64,000 bases of DNA, from positions 558,001 to 622,000 of the forward strand of contig BSDZ01000005.1 in NCBI GenBank assembly GCA_030268105.1, in the 5' to 3' direction. Positions within the stretch are counted from its first letter, which is position 1. The number at the start of each line of letters is the position of its first letter. This DNA is from Volvox africanus. Lineage: Eukaryota; Chlorophyta; Chlorophyceae; Chlamydomonadales; Volvocaceae. Of the stretch, positions 24,501 through 35,893 are shown in pieces. The notes beneath the pieces are model-generated. The model was not told where the DNA came from, searched no databases, and was given only the letters and a program-made list of their open reading frames with translations. The translations under genes were made by a program, and so were the position numbers.

Positions 24501-27500
24501 TTCGGACATATCTTCGATGGCGGCAAATGAAGAAGAGTTTGGGACAACAATGGACCCAGTAACAGGAACTCACGGGCGCTGCAGTTACAAGACAATAGTA
24601 GTTCCATAACAGCAGTAAATTACCTAGGCGCCTGAGCTCCGGCCGCTGAGTGGAATATTCATAACACTTGACTGAGATGTAAAGACTCTTAACACTCAAA
24701 CACTCAGACACTGCATGAGTGTACGCGCATGGTCGGTTCGTGAACCGTGATAGCCACTTGTGATGCCGTGCTACCTTCGCTTGAGGTGCCGCGCTGAAAT
24801 TAATCGAACAACTATCGTCGATGCCGCCTTTTCCTGATAGCTGAGGAGATGGGTTTGGGCAAGACAGTGGAGGTGATGGCCCTGACGCTGGCGAACCCGG
24901 CCGCGCCTTCTGTGGTGCCGGGGAAGAAGTTGCCATGCGGCCGCATCGCGTCGCGTGCTACACTCGTAGTATGCGGAGTGTCGCTCGTGGGCCAATGGCA
25001 GGCAGAGGCGCACAAGATCAACGAGTCCTGCCGAATCCACCCCTATCACGGGTGCGTGGGGCCGGGGGCCAGCCACGCGCGGATCATGTTGGAATCGCCC
25101 GTGTTGTGTGTAGTGAAGCAATTAATTCAATACAGTTTATTCCATGGCGAGAAGCATTAAGTCGGGGGCTGGAGGGAATGGGGAGATGGATACAGACGCG
25201 GGCAGAGCTATTCCTTTGCTACGGGGAAAGAAAGCCACCCTGCAACCCGGGAACCCCATTCAGCATGGCATCGCAGACTAAATTTTGCACGTAATTTGTG
25301 TTGGGCTTCATACGGGCAGCCGGGCGTAGCGCTCTGGAACCCGCCGGACGCTTCATCACATGCCCCTAGTTTCTTGCATGTTGCACCGATCAACCGAAAG
25401 CGTTTCTCCTCTCGGCTTTTGCTGAATCCCCCAGGCAAACCCGTATACGCGATCCCATGCGCCTGGCCACTGAGTTCGATGTCGTCGTTACAACCTACCA
25501 GACCCTGATGGTAAGGAGTGTAATAATCATCATGCTTGTGGAATGCAACCGCACCGCATTTCCCACATATGGGTTCCTCGCCGGATCCGGGTGCAAGTTG
25601 CATATACCTTGCAGGCCCGAAGTATATGGGCATGGGTCCTGGGCACTCGTCCTAGGCACTCGTTCATCTCGATATTTCGCCGTGATACGTGGCAGTGACA
25701 CTGTCGTCCAATTACGTAATCGGTCATGCACCAACCAAATCCGCTCCACGTCCAATCGGCTCTATGATTAAATGTTCAGACCCATCAACATTTCTTTTGC
25801 CAACGCCTCGGGTGGTTTCAGAGCGACCACTTCGGAACGACCTGGACGGACACGTGCCACCTAGTTAAATGGCACCGTGTTGTGTTTGACGAAGGACACA
25901 CACTGCGGAGTCCCGGCACCAAGCTTTTTAGAGCCGCGGCGGACCTGGCTGCTGACCGCAAGTGGATCTGCACGGGCACGCCTATCAACAGCTCCCTGGA
26001 CGACCTGCTGGGTCAGTTTGGAGCGATCCACTTGATGCCGTTTGGGAAGAAGACCTATTTCGACCAACACATTAAGGTACGATGGCCACGCGGTGGTTTG
26101 AGAATCGGCCATCGGGTCGGCGACAGGACACTAGGTCGGTTGAAGGATGCTTGTATGTGCCTTAATATCCGGGTTGTGCACGAGCACACGTGCGGGGGAC
26201 AGGCTGATGAGGAACGCCGCTGACAGTCGTGTTTTTGCATGCATCTGACCAATAAGGATGAAGCACGGGGGCCATCAGGCCCGTCTGGCCTTCCCATGAG
26301 ATCTGGTCGCACCTAGCGGTATCCTTGCTTGGATAGCTAGTAGCTTCAGGTCGCTCGTCTTGATGGCTTCAATTTCATTGTGCACTGAGAAGTGCTGCGT
26401 TGACCGCCAGTCCTTCGAAGGTACCATTAAACCGTCCTTATTGCTGACCGGCTATTCCTTTGCGATGCAATGCAGCATTCCCTGAGTAACGTTGTCAGGA
26501 ATGACTCGCTGTTGTACACCTTACGTCACATGATGATTCGCCACACCAAGGCGCTGGATTTGGCGGGCGACGGTGCGCTGCAGCTGCCCCCGAAAACGAT
26601 TATGGATGTGCCCGGTAGGTTAGGCAGTGTTGTGCGTGTCCATACCAAGTTTGTCCAAGAGGGAGCATGCAGGTACATGCTTGAACTTTGGAATGCTGAT
26701 GTACATTCACATGCGTAAGCCTTTTGCTTTCTTCCTCTCATAGGCGCGCACATACCGGTACGCCTTAAGACACATGCGCCCAGGGACCTTACGAACACAG
26801 ATACGCGCCGAGGTGGCTTGTTTATGCGCTTACTTATTCTCTCTTCGCTGCAGTGCTCTTGACGGCCCGGGAACAGGAGGCGTATCGTCAGGTACACAAG
26901 GAGGCGCAGCGGGGCTGGGAGAAGCTCAAGGTGAAGCTTGTATTAGGGTTCAGGATTGTCTTGGTTGAGCAGAGCATGCCAGGCTACGCGTGCCCGTATC
27001 CTAGCAAGCATATGCGCTTTCACCAGCTCCAAGTGTACGAGGTTCACTTGGAGCGCCACTCCGCAGAAGAGCCACTTTTTCGGGAAGAGCCCTTGTGGTG
27101 GGAAGTGGTTTCAGAGCCATAGAATCGCCAGTCATATGCCAGTTAGCCTCCTCATGTTCAACCCTGCAATCTGGCTCTCCTGTGTCCACGGCCTGCTGCC
27201 GCAGGTTTTTATGTTTATCACATTCACCCGGCTGAGTGTCGACTCAATCGTGTCTTGAAAGGCTTGAAAGACTTGAAAGCCCTACGCCCTGAGAGGGCCT
27301 AAGTCCGAGGCGTAGGAAGACGCAGCAACTTTCCCATCGCATTTCATATTGACACGACGACACAGTGCTTACCGTTAGCGATGGCGTCCTCGGCTTACCG
27401 TGCAGGCCGCCGGTCCCAAGTTTGTGAACTCTCACCTCTTTACCGCCATGTCAATGCTAATGCCGATGCGTCGCATCTGCAGCGGTGGTTCGCTGGAGCC

Positions 27501-30376
27501 AAACGACTTAACATTGGTGAATCCGGATCACCTGGCGAAGCTGCCAGGTGCGGCGGCGCGAATCATTATTCTCCTTTTGCTAAGCTTGTCCGGGACAGCC
27601 CCATGAGCCCGGAAGCCCAGCCTAATTGATAGCGGCATGTAAATTTGTAGTACGGATTCAAGACCTGAATTGGCGCGGATGTGTATCAAGCTTAAATGGT
27701 GGTTGTGCCTGTGCTTACCAGGCTTTCGTTCCGTTGCATCATTTGCCACATGTAGTGCATGTGAGTTGTAAAGTGTCGGTTGGGCCGCGCATGGGATCTG
27801 ATTTCTTAATCTGTTTCAAATTGTCCCTGGGGCCAGCTCCGAAAGGCACAGGATCGAAGAACGGGAGTTAAATTTCACACGGGCGCCCGTTTCACGGTTA
27901 CTCTTGCCCACGTATGAAAAGAGATTGGCGATTTGGGCTGCAAGTTGCTACGTGGCCTACCATTCATTATATTTGAGGTGAAACCCCGTGTAATCTTTTG
28001 CGGATTGGGCTGTGGCTTGAAGATTCAAGCAGTGGATCTGGAGCTGGATCCGGAACTGGATTTGGACCGGGGAGAAGCGGCGCTTGTGCTGCTGCTGTCT
28101 CAGACAACACCACGGTGCAGATTCCGGAGGGCGTCAACGATTGTCCCATCTGTGTGGATGGGCTGGACCAGCCGTCGGTGACACCGTGCAACCACTGGTT
28201 TTGTCGCGAGTGCATCATCGGATGGTAAGCCGGCCGGGTAATGCCATGCGGGGCCGGGCAACCTCTGCAAACAAACGGAGACTGGGGTGCAGCTTCATTT
28301 TGTAGTGGCGTGGCATTGACAGTTATTTTGGATTTTTTGAATTTATAATTCATTTTACTTTGGCCTTTCGCAGGATTGCGGCGTCGGCGCACCACAACTG
28401 CCCGACCTGCCGCCAGCCCATCGAAGTGGAGAGCTTGCGGCAGGGCGTTGTGTCTCAGCCGGAGCCAGGAAACGCCAAGAGAGATGAGCGGCAGGATAAG
28501 GAGGGCGAGCCGGCCGCCGGCATCGCCTGCGAGAGCAAGCTGCTCGTGCTGTTGGAGGAGCTGCGGTCCATGCGCGCCGGGGATCCTACTGCCAAGGCAC
28601 TTGTATTCACCCAGTGAGTGTGTTCCTTCTTGCGGCCCTTGCAGAAGACCTGACTTGGTTGGCATCCTAAGGCCTAAGACAGCTTTCTCTGAATATCATG
28701 GTGGTCTCTGTGAAGTTCCAGTTGCCCGATGGAGATTTGCCGCTTTTGTCCCTGTAGGGCCTGCGAGGTGCGGGCGCCGGCCATAACATGACATGACATG
28801 ACATGACTACTAAATAGTCACTACCGTGCCCACAACCCAGAGAACCATTTCAGCTCTGGTCGCATTGCTTCTAAACTTGTTGTGTCCCGGCTTTGACAGG
28901 TTTAGCCGGTCGTTGGAATGGCTGGAGCAGAAGCTGTCCTCGGAAGGCGTTGGGCATCGCACCATTACCGGTAAGGTTGGAGGATTGTGTCCGTCCTTTG
29001 GTGGTGTGCCTGGGCTGCGTACTCCTCCGGGTTGTTCACCGAGGCCTGCATCCGTGCACCTGCTTGGTCCCGGGTCCCTATGCGCCCACCTTCCACACGC
29101 GGTTACCTAGCTTTTTTTCCATGCACAAGATTGTTGGTACTATGTTTAGCTGCCACACGGGGTCATAATGTCGTTTCTCATTGTAAGCTGCGCGTCCGTG
29201 ACCTTGTCGCGCCGTCCCGGGTCCTCCCAGCAGGCGACATGTCGCTGAGGAAGCGCACCGAGGCCATTAACTCCTTCCAGAAGGACCCCAACACCTGCGT
29301 GTTTCTGTTATCGGTGCGCTCAGGGGCGGTCGGCATCAACCTGACTGCGGCCAACTACGTCTTCCTGCTTGAGCCCTGCATGAACCCGGCGCTGGAGGAA
29401 CAGTGAGTTTTCCCGTTCGCTAATTCAAAGCAAATGCAAACCCGCCGGACTGCCAGTCGGAAACCAACTTGGCATAATAGACATCCTGTATTGATGACAG
29501 AAAGACGGAGAAGTACGTACAACAATAAAGGAATATGGAGAAGATCACGGTTTGGGTGTCTGGCGAGCTGGCAACGTACAAATGCTTCACAAGTGCCATT
29601 GGCACTGTGCTGTCACGTGTGCGGGGCTTCTGTTACTGGGGGATGGGGTGGGGACACCCGAGTAAACTGGTGCGTAGTAGCGTGAAGTTTGACCGCCAGT
29701 GATAATGTAATTTGCCCTAGTTATGTCTCACGACAGGCTCTACACCCATTTTTTGCCATATATCGTCATAGGGCTATTGGACGCGCGTGGCGCATGAACC
29801 AACAGCGGCCTGTCATCGTGAAGCGCTTCTTCGTCAAGGTGCGGTGTCCCACAACTGGCCGCATCCTACTCGCTGCTTGTGCTCATGTCGCAATGGCCGT
29901 GATCTGACCTACGATACAATTATAGTTCAATATTGCATTCCACGTTTCTCGTTGTATGTAGTACATTGTTTTCCTCGACGGTTAAGGGTGAATGCTGAGG
30001 GTATGTCGCGGCTATATCAAGGGAAGGTAGTCGCCAAAGATGCATAGAGGCGTCACTTTCAGCAGCTTCTGACCTTTTACAATGCTGCTCTACGTCTTTT
30101 TCGATTTGGCGGCTGATATTGTCCATGTAGGGATCGGTGGAGGAGCGCATTATGGAGGTGGTCAAGCTGCGCAGGTTGGCCTGCGGCGGCAGCACCGATG
30201 CCAGCGCCGGTGCCAGCTCTATCTCACTTATGCCGAATCACTGCTCTTCCAGTGGGGCCTCTGCAGCAGCGCCAGGCTTAATGCAACGGGACCTGCGCAT
30301 CAGTGAGTTAGATCTGATGTTCCGTGAGCCCGAGTTCCCGGCGGCAGGCGCTGACGGAGCAGGAACTTCGAACTAG
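15536..30376 (+). CDS. SNF2-family translocase with inserted RING finger and N-terminal SIM-like motifs (RAD5/HLTF/ULS1 type)
   Basis: About 28 exons, near 1,500 aa. Phase-consistent exons: 15536-15769, 15851-15946, 16078-16132, 16437-16685, 16861-17114, 17277-17418, 17870-17964, 18431-18619, 19051-19148, 19598-19931, 21399-21480, 22054-22103, 22509-22688, 22777-22803 (tentative), 23584-23863, 24150-24488, 24841-25051, 25435-25510, 25822-26076, 26476-26614, 26854-26930, 27406-27547, a RING exon (start about 28023-28040) to 28224, 28374-28613, 28900-28970, 29234-29402, 29772-29838 and 30131-30376. Helicase motifs: LAEEMGLGKT (I), DEGH (II), ICTGTPINSS (III), VGINLTAANYVFLLEP (V), QAIGRAWRMNQ (VI). 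A C3HC4 RING (CPIC, CNHWFC, REC, CPTC) sits between the two ATPase lobes, as in RAD5, HLTF, SHPRH and ULS1. DEGH is typical of that group. The first exon has VIDLTLSSGSDDE and DDDVVIVE, which look like SUMO-interacting motifs. A Cys-rich cassette follows. I see no HIRAN domain. Likely role: nuclear DNA translocase and ubiquitin ligase in damage tolerance or SUMO-directed turnover. Confidence 0.9.
15851..16500 (+). other. Cys-rich, probable zinc-binding cassette of the SNF2-RING protein
   Basis: Joining exons 2, 3 and 4 gives RDLPHPRPDC, then RCPQ|CFCFVCD, then ASACQYWGTG, then RDHANARPFGYW. Conserved-looking Cys and His are spaced as in a zinc-binding fold, and the intron phases (0 then 1) make the joins exact. 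From memory, similar DLPH-x-R-x-DC...CYCYVCD...W patterns occur in plant and algal nuclear proteins. I do not know an accepted function, so this is a structural observation. Confidence 0.65.
17508..17600. repeat. CT/C-rich microsatellite with internal duplication
   Basis: Polypyrimidine tract in which a block of about 55 bp (CTCTCTCCCCCCTCCTTCCC and following) is repeated once in tandem. It lies inside an intron of the SNF2-RING gene. Confidence 0.85.
20081..20325 (+). repeat. Dispersed ~245-bp repeat, copy 1 (in intron 10 of the SNF2-RING gene)
   Basis: Highly similar to 34649-34895 in the same orientation. Both copies begin GTGTGTGGGATAGGGG and end near CATCGACATGGGG. Both keep an uninterrupted open frame (segments NLAVPTFPGISGHP and STHHRHPAESAESTKAS). 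It is likely a short non-autonomous mobile element or a fragment of one. Confidence 0.85.
20400..20956. other. Foreign-looking segment inside intron 10 of the SNF2-RING gene
   Basis: A GC-rich stretch with a minus-strand open frame of 143 aa (20904-20473) and overlapping plus-strand frames. It sits between the dispersed repeat and the hairpin in an otherwise noncoding intron that is unusually long for this gene. It resembles decayed mobile-element coding sequence, but I recognise no domain. Confidence 0.35.
20957..21001. repeat. Perfect 18-bp inverted repeat (hairpin) with 9-nt loop
   Basis: The arms 20957-20974 and 20984-21001 are exact reverse complements (the left arm begins CAACCTATATGG). 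The loop is 20975-20983. It lies in intron 10 of the SNF2-RING gene. A related ACTCCATATA word occurs just before it. Confidence 0.9.
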
Positions 30377-32269
30377 CCCTTCTAAGCTGATGTGGCTTCA
30401 CCCTTGGCACGTGCTACGTTACTTGGTCTACATTAGCTGGAGGCCGCGGGCAGTCTCCGTGGCTATACCTGCCTATCTTTTGCATGACCAAAAGATATGC
30501 ATGGCTCATCGTCTCTTCGGCTTTCCTACCTTCTTCTTTGTCTAGTACATTAAACCTACAAGTGAGGTCTTTGCTTCATTTTTCCGGTTCTCCATTTGAC
30601 AACATATAGGATGTTTAGCTCTCCCTTGCGCCAACCAGAAGCAAAGGATACGCCTTCCCCTCAGCATGGGCGGCTCGGCCCCATGGATGGCCCTATGATT
30701 TAGCAGGTTGACAAAGGCGCGGGCAACGTTTAGGATCCTTCTTGCGTTCTTGACTTGTACACCACGACACGGGTTTCCCAGCTCTGATGTTCAGTATCGG
30801 TGATGCAAGATTACCGTGTCCAGATGTGCTAATTGGGTTGTCGCGGCAAGCGCCGTCAAGTTCATTATAAATTCAAATCCTGGAACTCCGTTAGGGCGGC
30901 GCTATAAGCCTAGGCTCATAGATGCTGACTGCGGGCTATTATCTTTCTGGCTGCCGAATCGCCGAGATGGTGACGGCCCTGTAGCGAGAAGACCATATGA
31001 GGTGTTTTGCATCACAGCAAGCTGTCCGGTTGAGCGCCGGAAGCCAATATATTGTGGCGGGTAACTGCCTACAACACAGTTTGTGACGATGCAAGTCTTG
31101 TTCAGGATAGCTATTAGCTGTCAACCGGTTACAACTCTGGAACCGGTTATAACGGAGGTGTTCGGTTAATTCCCCGGAGTGATACTGGCTCGTAATATGA
31201 ACTTCCTTTCCACCTAAACACCCTCTGATAACCTTGTTCCGAGTTTGGCTTCTCTTAATGCCAAGTTGTCGGGTGGCCTTTCGCTCAACTGCAATGAATG
31301 CAGCTACTACTAGGTTCCAGGTTCAGTCCATGTTGTACTAGTTGTAAGGGAAGCGTTTGGCAGGAAAAGAATCAGGTAGGTACTCCCAATTTTCCTACGC
31401 ACTCATACATCTGAGACGAATTGAGATATCATTCCATGGGTATCAAAATTTGTACAACGGTGTTTGAATGCGCATCGAAATGCCAGCATCTACATATGGT
31501 GTTTGGCACGGGTGGATGGCAGAGGACAGGATAGTCGGTTGTGGGATAGTTAGAAATGGATGCGGTCCTCTTTTGCTGGTGACCAAATGGGCACTGGGGC
31601 GGGAATGTACAGCAAAGTGATCAGGTGGTTGTCTGGACGACGGCAGAAGGATCCCATATTACTCAAGAAATTCCGCAAATCGTTCGACAGGGTTCGCTCG
31701 ACACTGGTCCGCCCTCACTTCTCAATCGCTCGTCCAGCCGCAGAGAGCTGTACTCTTGGCAATATGTTTTTCCTATACTGCCTGACCCGTGGGATAACAA
31801 CTGCATGAGATCCCTGCTAGCACCTTTGTCTGCCTCCACCAATCTTTGACCATGACGTACCGACCGCACTGCCCGCGCCCCTAGGTGCCCATGCGGCCCA
31901 AGCTCAGTCCCAGACATGGTGATGATGCTGAAAAAAGGCAACCTGCTGCTCGGGGATTATATGTGTACGAAATATGGCCACAAGTGCTCTAGAGAGAATT
32001 CCTTTTTGCACAACATAGTTGATGATGTATGCTTGCGTTTGTCCCATCCGGCCTCGTGCATCCATTACGCTGACCTTATGTACTGATATTAAGGGGACTT
32101 GCAATACATTGCATTAATGATTTAATTTCGTTGTTTTCATGTTCACCACTCGCTTTTCCTCTTAGATGTGCCGTGCACGGTGCAATGGTTAAAATGTTGT
32201 TTTATTTGATTTTTACTCCTGGAACTGTGCAGCAGCCTGGACTTGGATGGCTCCTGTGGACCCTTTGAA

Positions 32270-32360
32270 CTTCAATAAGAAAGCAAACCCGCCCGGACTC
32301 CTAGACCCGGTGAAATTCCTCTCCTGGAGTCCCAAATAAATTTTCCTAAAATCGCGCTTC
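32270..32360. repeat. Imperfect inverted repeat, left part (mate 32660-32765)
   Basis: The sequence around CCCGGACTCCTAGACCCGGTG is, in reverse complement, closely matched at 32700-32735 (CACCGGGTCTACGAGTCCGGG). Similarity extends into flanking A/T-rich parts. It is probably one terminal-repeat-like pair or two copies of a small element. Confidence 0.65.
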
Positions 32361-32659
32361 TGTGAAATGATTTTATCACATTAAAAATATAATGTTTTAA
32401 ATCTCGCAGTTCGCGGTGTCGTAGGGGACGAGGTCGCATCCGCAGTTCCGTGCTTTTGCTCCGTTTCCCGCTATCTTGTACATCGCTAAACCCAGAATTC
32501 ATTATTCAGATTTTGTTTCAATTATATATTTGTTATGTCTAGTGACAGGTGATGAATACTTGGGCATCCCATGACAGAGGTCTAATCGGACACCAGTTTC
32601 TTCTCCTGTGCTCACATCTCAATAATCAAAGGATAAATATTATCATTAAACGAGGCCTG

Positions 32660-32765
32660 CAGTGCCGGGATTTTGAAAAATTTCGGTATGGACTCCAAGG
32701 GGGCACTCCACCGGGTCTACGAGTCCGGGAGGCGTTGCAAGGAAATATAGCGTGGTGTTGCTTCC
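32660..32765. repeat. Imperfect inverted repeat, right part (mate 32270-32360)
   Basis: Mate of the preceding segment in opposite orientation, with about 300 bp between them. Confidence 0.65.
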
Positions 32766-34648
32766 TGGTATCAAAATAAACCTGCAACTGAACATCCTCA
32801 AATAGCAGAAACTCAAGCCTCAATTATAGCTGCAAAGTACTTGCTGCACGGAAAGTACAACATCAAAAGTGCGAACTTTACACCATGCGAGAAACAAGGT
32901 TGTGTGGCTCGGCAGATGGAAATTATTAAAATAGTCTGAAAGGTGTTGAACTGCAGGCCAATTCCTAATTTGCCGTAATGTACAGCAACGCCGAAATTCA
33001 CGAACATCGATTCTCGACGGATTGGGTTTGAAAGCAAGCGGCATATTATTAGATCCATTTATTTTTTATATAGCGATAGACTTGAGTGAGAACCAAATGC
33101 GTTTATTACGGACAGCAAGCAGCCAGGAGTCAAGGTGTGTCGGCTTAAGCAGTGGATACCCAATGGGATCACCTTCATCACATGGTTAAAAAGTTTCCCT
33201 TTGCGTGTCATGTCACCCTTATACATTCTACGCTATGTGTAGCGGACTTGGCTATCCCAGGGGAGCAACTACGCGAAGACTAGTCAGCAACCTTGATTTA
33301 CCTGTTGCGGCATATGACCGCTATGTGGAAGACGAAGAACATACGCCTAGTTAGTGAATACGTTAGTGAATTCCTGTGCTGGCTTAAATGTGCCAAAGGC
33401 CTTGATTAATTTTATTGTCGTGGTTACGCTGCCCTAAGGCAGGGTGGCACACAGATATTTATCCTGATTCCGCAACTAATTATTCATTGGTTTCGGCCTC
33501 ATGGTATTGCAGAAACAAGCGACTTAGGATTCCTAGTGGAACTTTTTGGGGAAGGTAAATGAGACCGGATTTAATACAGAATCTTTCAAAATTGATGTGC
33601 GGGATAGATTCTGCCCGAAACCATAGCCTGCAGAGACAGGCCTAATGGCTGTGTGCGTGTGGCTCTTTGTGTAACAGCCCATCTTTGTGTATGTGTGTGC
33701 ACAGGTCATAATTTGATGAGTATTATGATGACATTTGTAATAATATGCACTTGGTTCGTTGTATGTGTTGATATGATGTCTGTTTCATATCTGACATTTT
33801 CAAGAATGGTTACGCTGGCCGCAGCCTGGCGTGTATTATAGGGAACCCAGGGGCTACCTTTAGGGCTACCTTTTACACCATTGGACATGCATGCGTACAC
33901 CATTGTTGGGGCCGCTAGGGTTCACTGGGTTGTTTGATTTCGAAGATTCCCGCTGCGGCCCCTATCCATGTGCCAGCCCCGATTGGATCACTTACTCGCC
34001 TTTAGGTGAGCTTCTAAGCCACCCCGCACCTCATAGCACCCCTTAGGCATGGGTTTGCACTTAACCGCTGATGAGACCTGCCAGTGAGGGCGGACAGGGA
34101 CACGACTGAAGAGCCGTGCTATCCCTGCTGCTCACACACTCACTGGGGCGCCCGCAGATGTTTTATCACACGGTTCTCGTCAAGAAAGAAGCCGTTGGCA
34201 TTCCGGAAAGAACTTGCAACCACTGAAAGGAATCATGGCGCCCTAACTCTCAAGGCCATCTTAGGATGTAAGACTTTTATGATAGGAGCTCCATAGAATG
34301 GGTGCACATTGGACACGATGCAGATCAAAGAGGCTTAGAGAGAATTTCTTAAGACAAAGTTCACAGGGACACGTTATAAGCACGCACGGGTGCCTCGGCG
34401 AATCGGCGGTTACTGAACAAGGCTTACATTGAAGGCATTATACTTGATTTGTACCTGTTGGCTTACCTGATGGTCACTTCACGAACCCATAGCGCTGCTC
34501 TTGCTTGGGGCGATGTAAATAAGGCAGACTTTCAATGTCACCACCTGTAGTTGGTATAGTTCCCTACCAAGTCTTCAACCCCGCGTGTGATAGGCAATGG
34601 GCACTGAGCGCCCTGACGACATTTAAGTGTGGTCGTCAATTCATTACT

Positions 34649-34895
34649 GTGTGTGGGATAGGGGGGTACAGCTTCACCCGTGGCCACTAACCTGGCAGTC
34701 CCTACCTTCCCCGGTATTTCGGGGCACCCTCATTCGGTCTTCCATGCCGAGTTCTCCGAATTCAGTGCTCTTCCCGGGTTGAGCACCCACCACCGGCATC
34801 CAGCAGAATCTGCCGAATCAACTAAGGCGTCAACTCCGCTCCTGGTCAGCTCGCAGGTCACTATAATCGGGTCCTTCACCGTCCATCGACATGGG
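34649..34895 (+). repeat. Dispersed ~245-bp repeat, copy 2
   Basis: Second copy of the element at 20081-20325, here intergenic and upstream of the TKL kinase gene. Similarity stops sharply on both sides. I saw no terminal repeats or target-site duplication that I trust. Confidence 0.85.
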
Positions 34896-35019
34896 GCCCC
34901 CATGCCCCCATGTCAATTCAGGTATGACCAGCCAGTTGAAGGCAGCTTTGGTACTGAAGCTGTCATATTCTGGGACGTTGCTGTGGAGCTCTCGGCATGC
35001 CTTGTTTCATTCGTGTGTG

Positions 35020-35102
35020 TGTCTCTCTCTCCCTCTCTCCCCCCTTTTCTCTCTCCCTCCTCTTTTCCCCCTTCTCTCTCTCCCTCCTCTTTTCCCCCTC
35101 CT
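35020..35102. repeat. CT-rich microsatellite
   Basis: Two tandem copies of a CTCTCTCCCTCCTCTTTTCC-like unit follow a CTCT run. The region is purely pyrimidine on the plus strand. Confidence 0.85.
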
Positions 35103-35893
35103 AATGTGAGTCTAAATGAAAGAAAAAGCCTGACCATCAAAAAGAGAATCCCCGTGCGACAACGCGGGCAAGCGCGGGCGACGAAGACCGACGTAGACCG
35201 ACGTAGCCAAAGAGGAGAGTGGAATAGACGCAGACGAAATAATAATGAATTTTAATACAAATTATCTCTCGGACTGTATGCGGGCCGGATGCGGGCCGGA
35301 TAAGGATGTTGCTCCTTCCAAATCACCTGAGAGAAGCTACCATAGATATCATTTCATGATGCATAGTGTTCTGAGAGCAAACGGGGGAATGCTGCGGTTC
35401 CATATATGCCCAGGCAGTGCCGCACAGCGCCTCCGCAGCCCTGAGAAAATCCCCCCAAACATGGTGGTGAGGGTGATGTGTGTCAAGAAACCGGTAGACC
35501 TAAGAATAACAACGCAATATCACTTTTTCGTAACATCAACAAGTAAGGACGTGATAAGAGTGACCGGGAGTGACGATTCACGGTCTGATCTTTATCGTAT
35601 CATCTTAACAGCTAAATGACCTGTTGAATGCTTCAAGTTATAGTTATAGGATGTAAGGGCAATAAGGTATTCAATAAAACGTTGTGAGTTCATGCATGGT
35701 TACGCCAGGGATTTCCCTTACTGCATAAGAACTACTGACTACGGCTAGCTCGTCAACCGTCGGCATGCTATAGGATGGAAAAGACATAATATAGAAAATA
35801 TTTGTAGACTTATTTAATAAATAAGTTATCCAATGTAGGAAATAAAATTCTTAATGTCTTTAGAATATTTGCTTGTTGTTGCTGCCTGCGTCA

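Larger units (their letters stand above)
30377..35893. other. Intergenic repeat-rich region, no gene supported
   Basis: Between the SNF2-RING and TKL kinase genes I see only short open frames. Notable contents are an imperfect inverted repeat pair (32270-32360 and 32660-32765), the dispersed repeat at 34649-34895, a CT-rich tract at 35020-35100, and a segment near 31728-31800 that shares words with 51262-51345. Confidence 0.5.
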
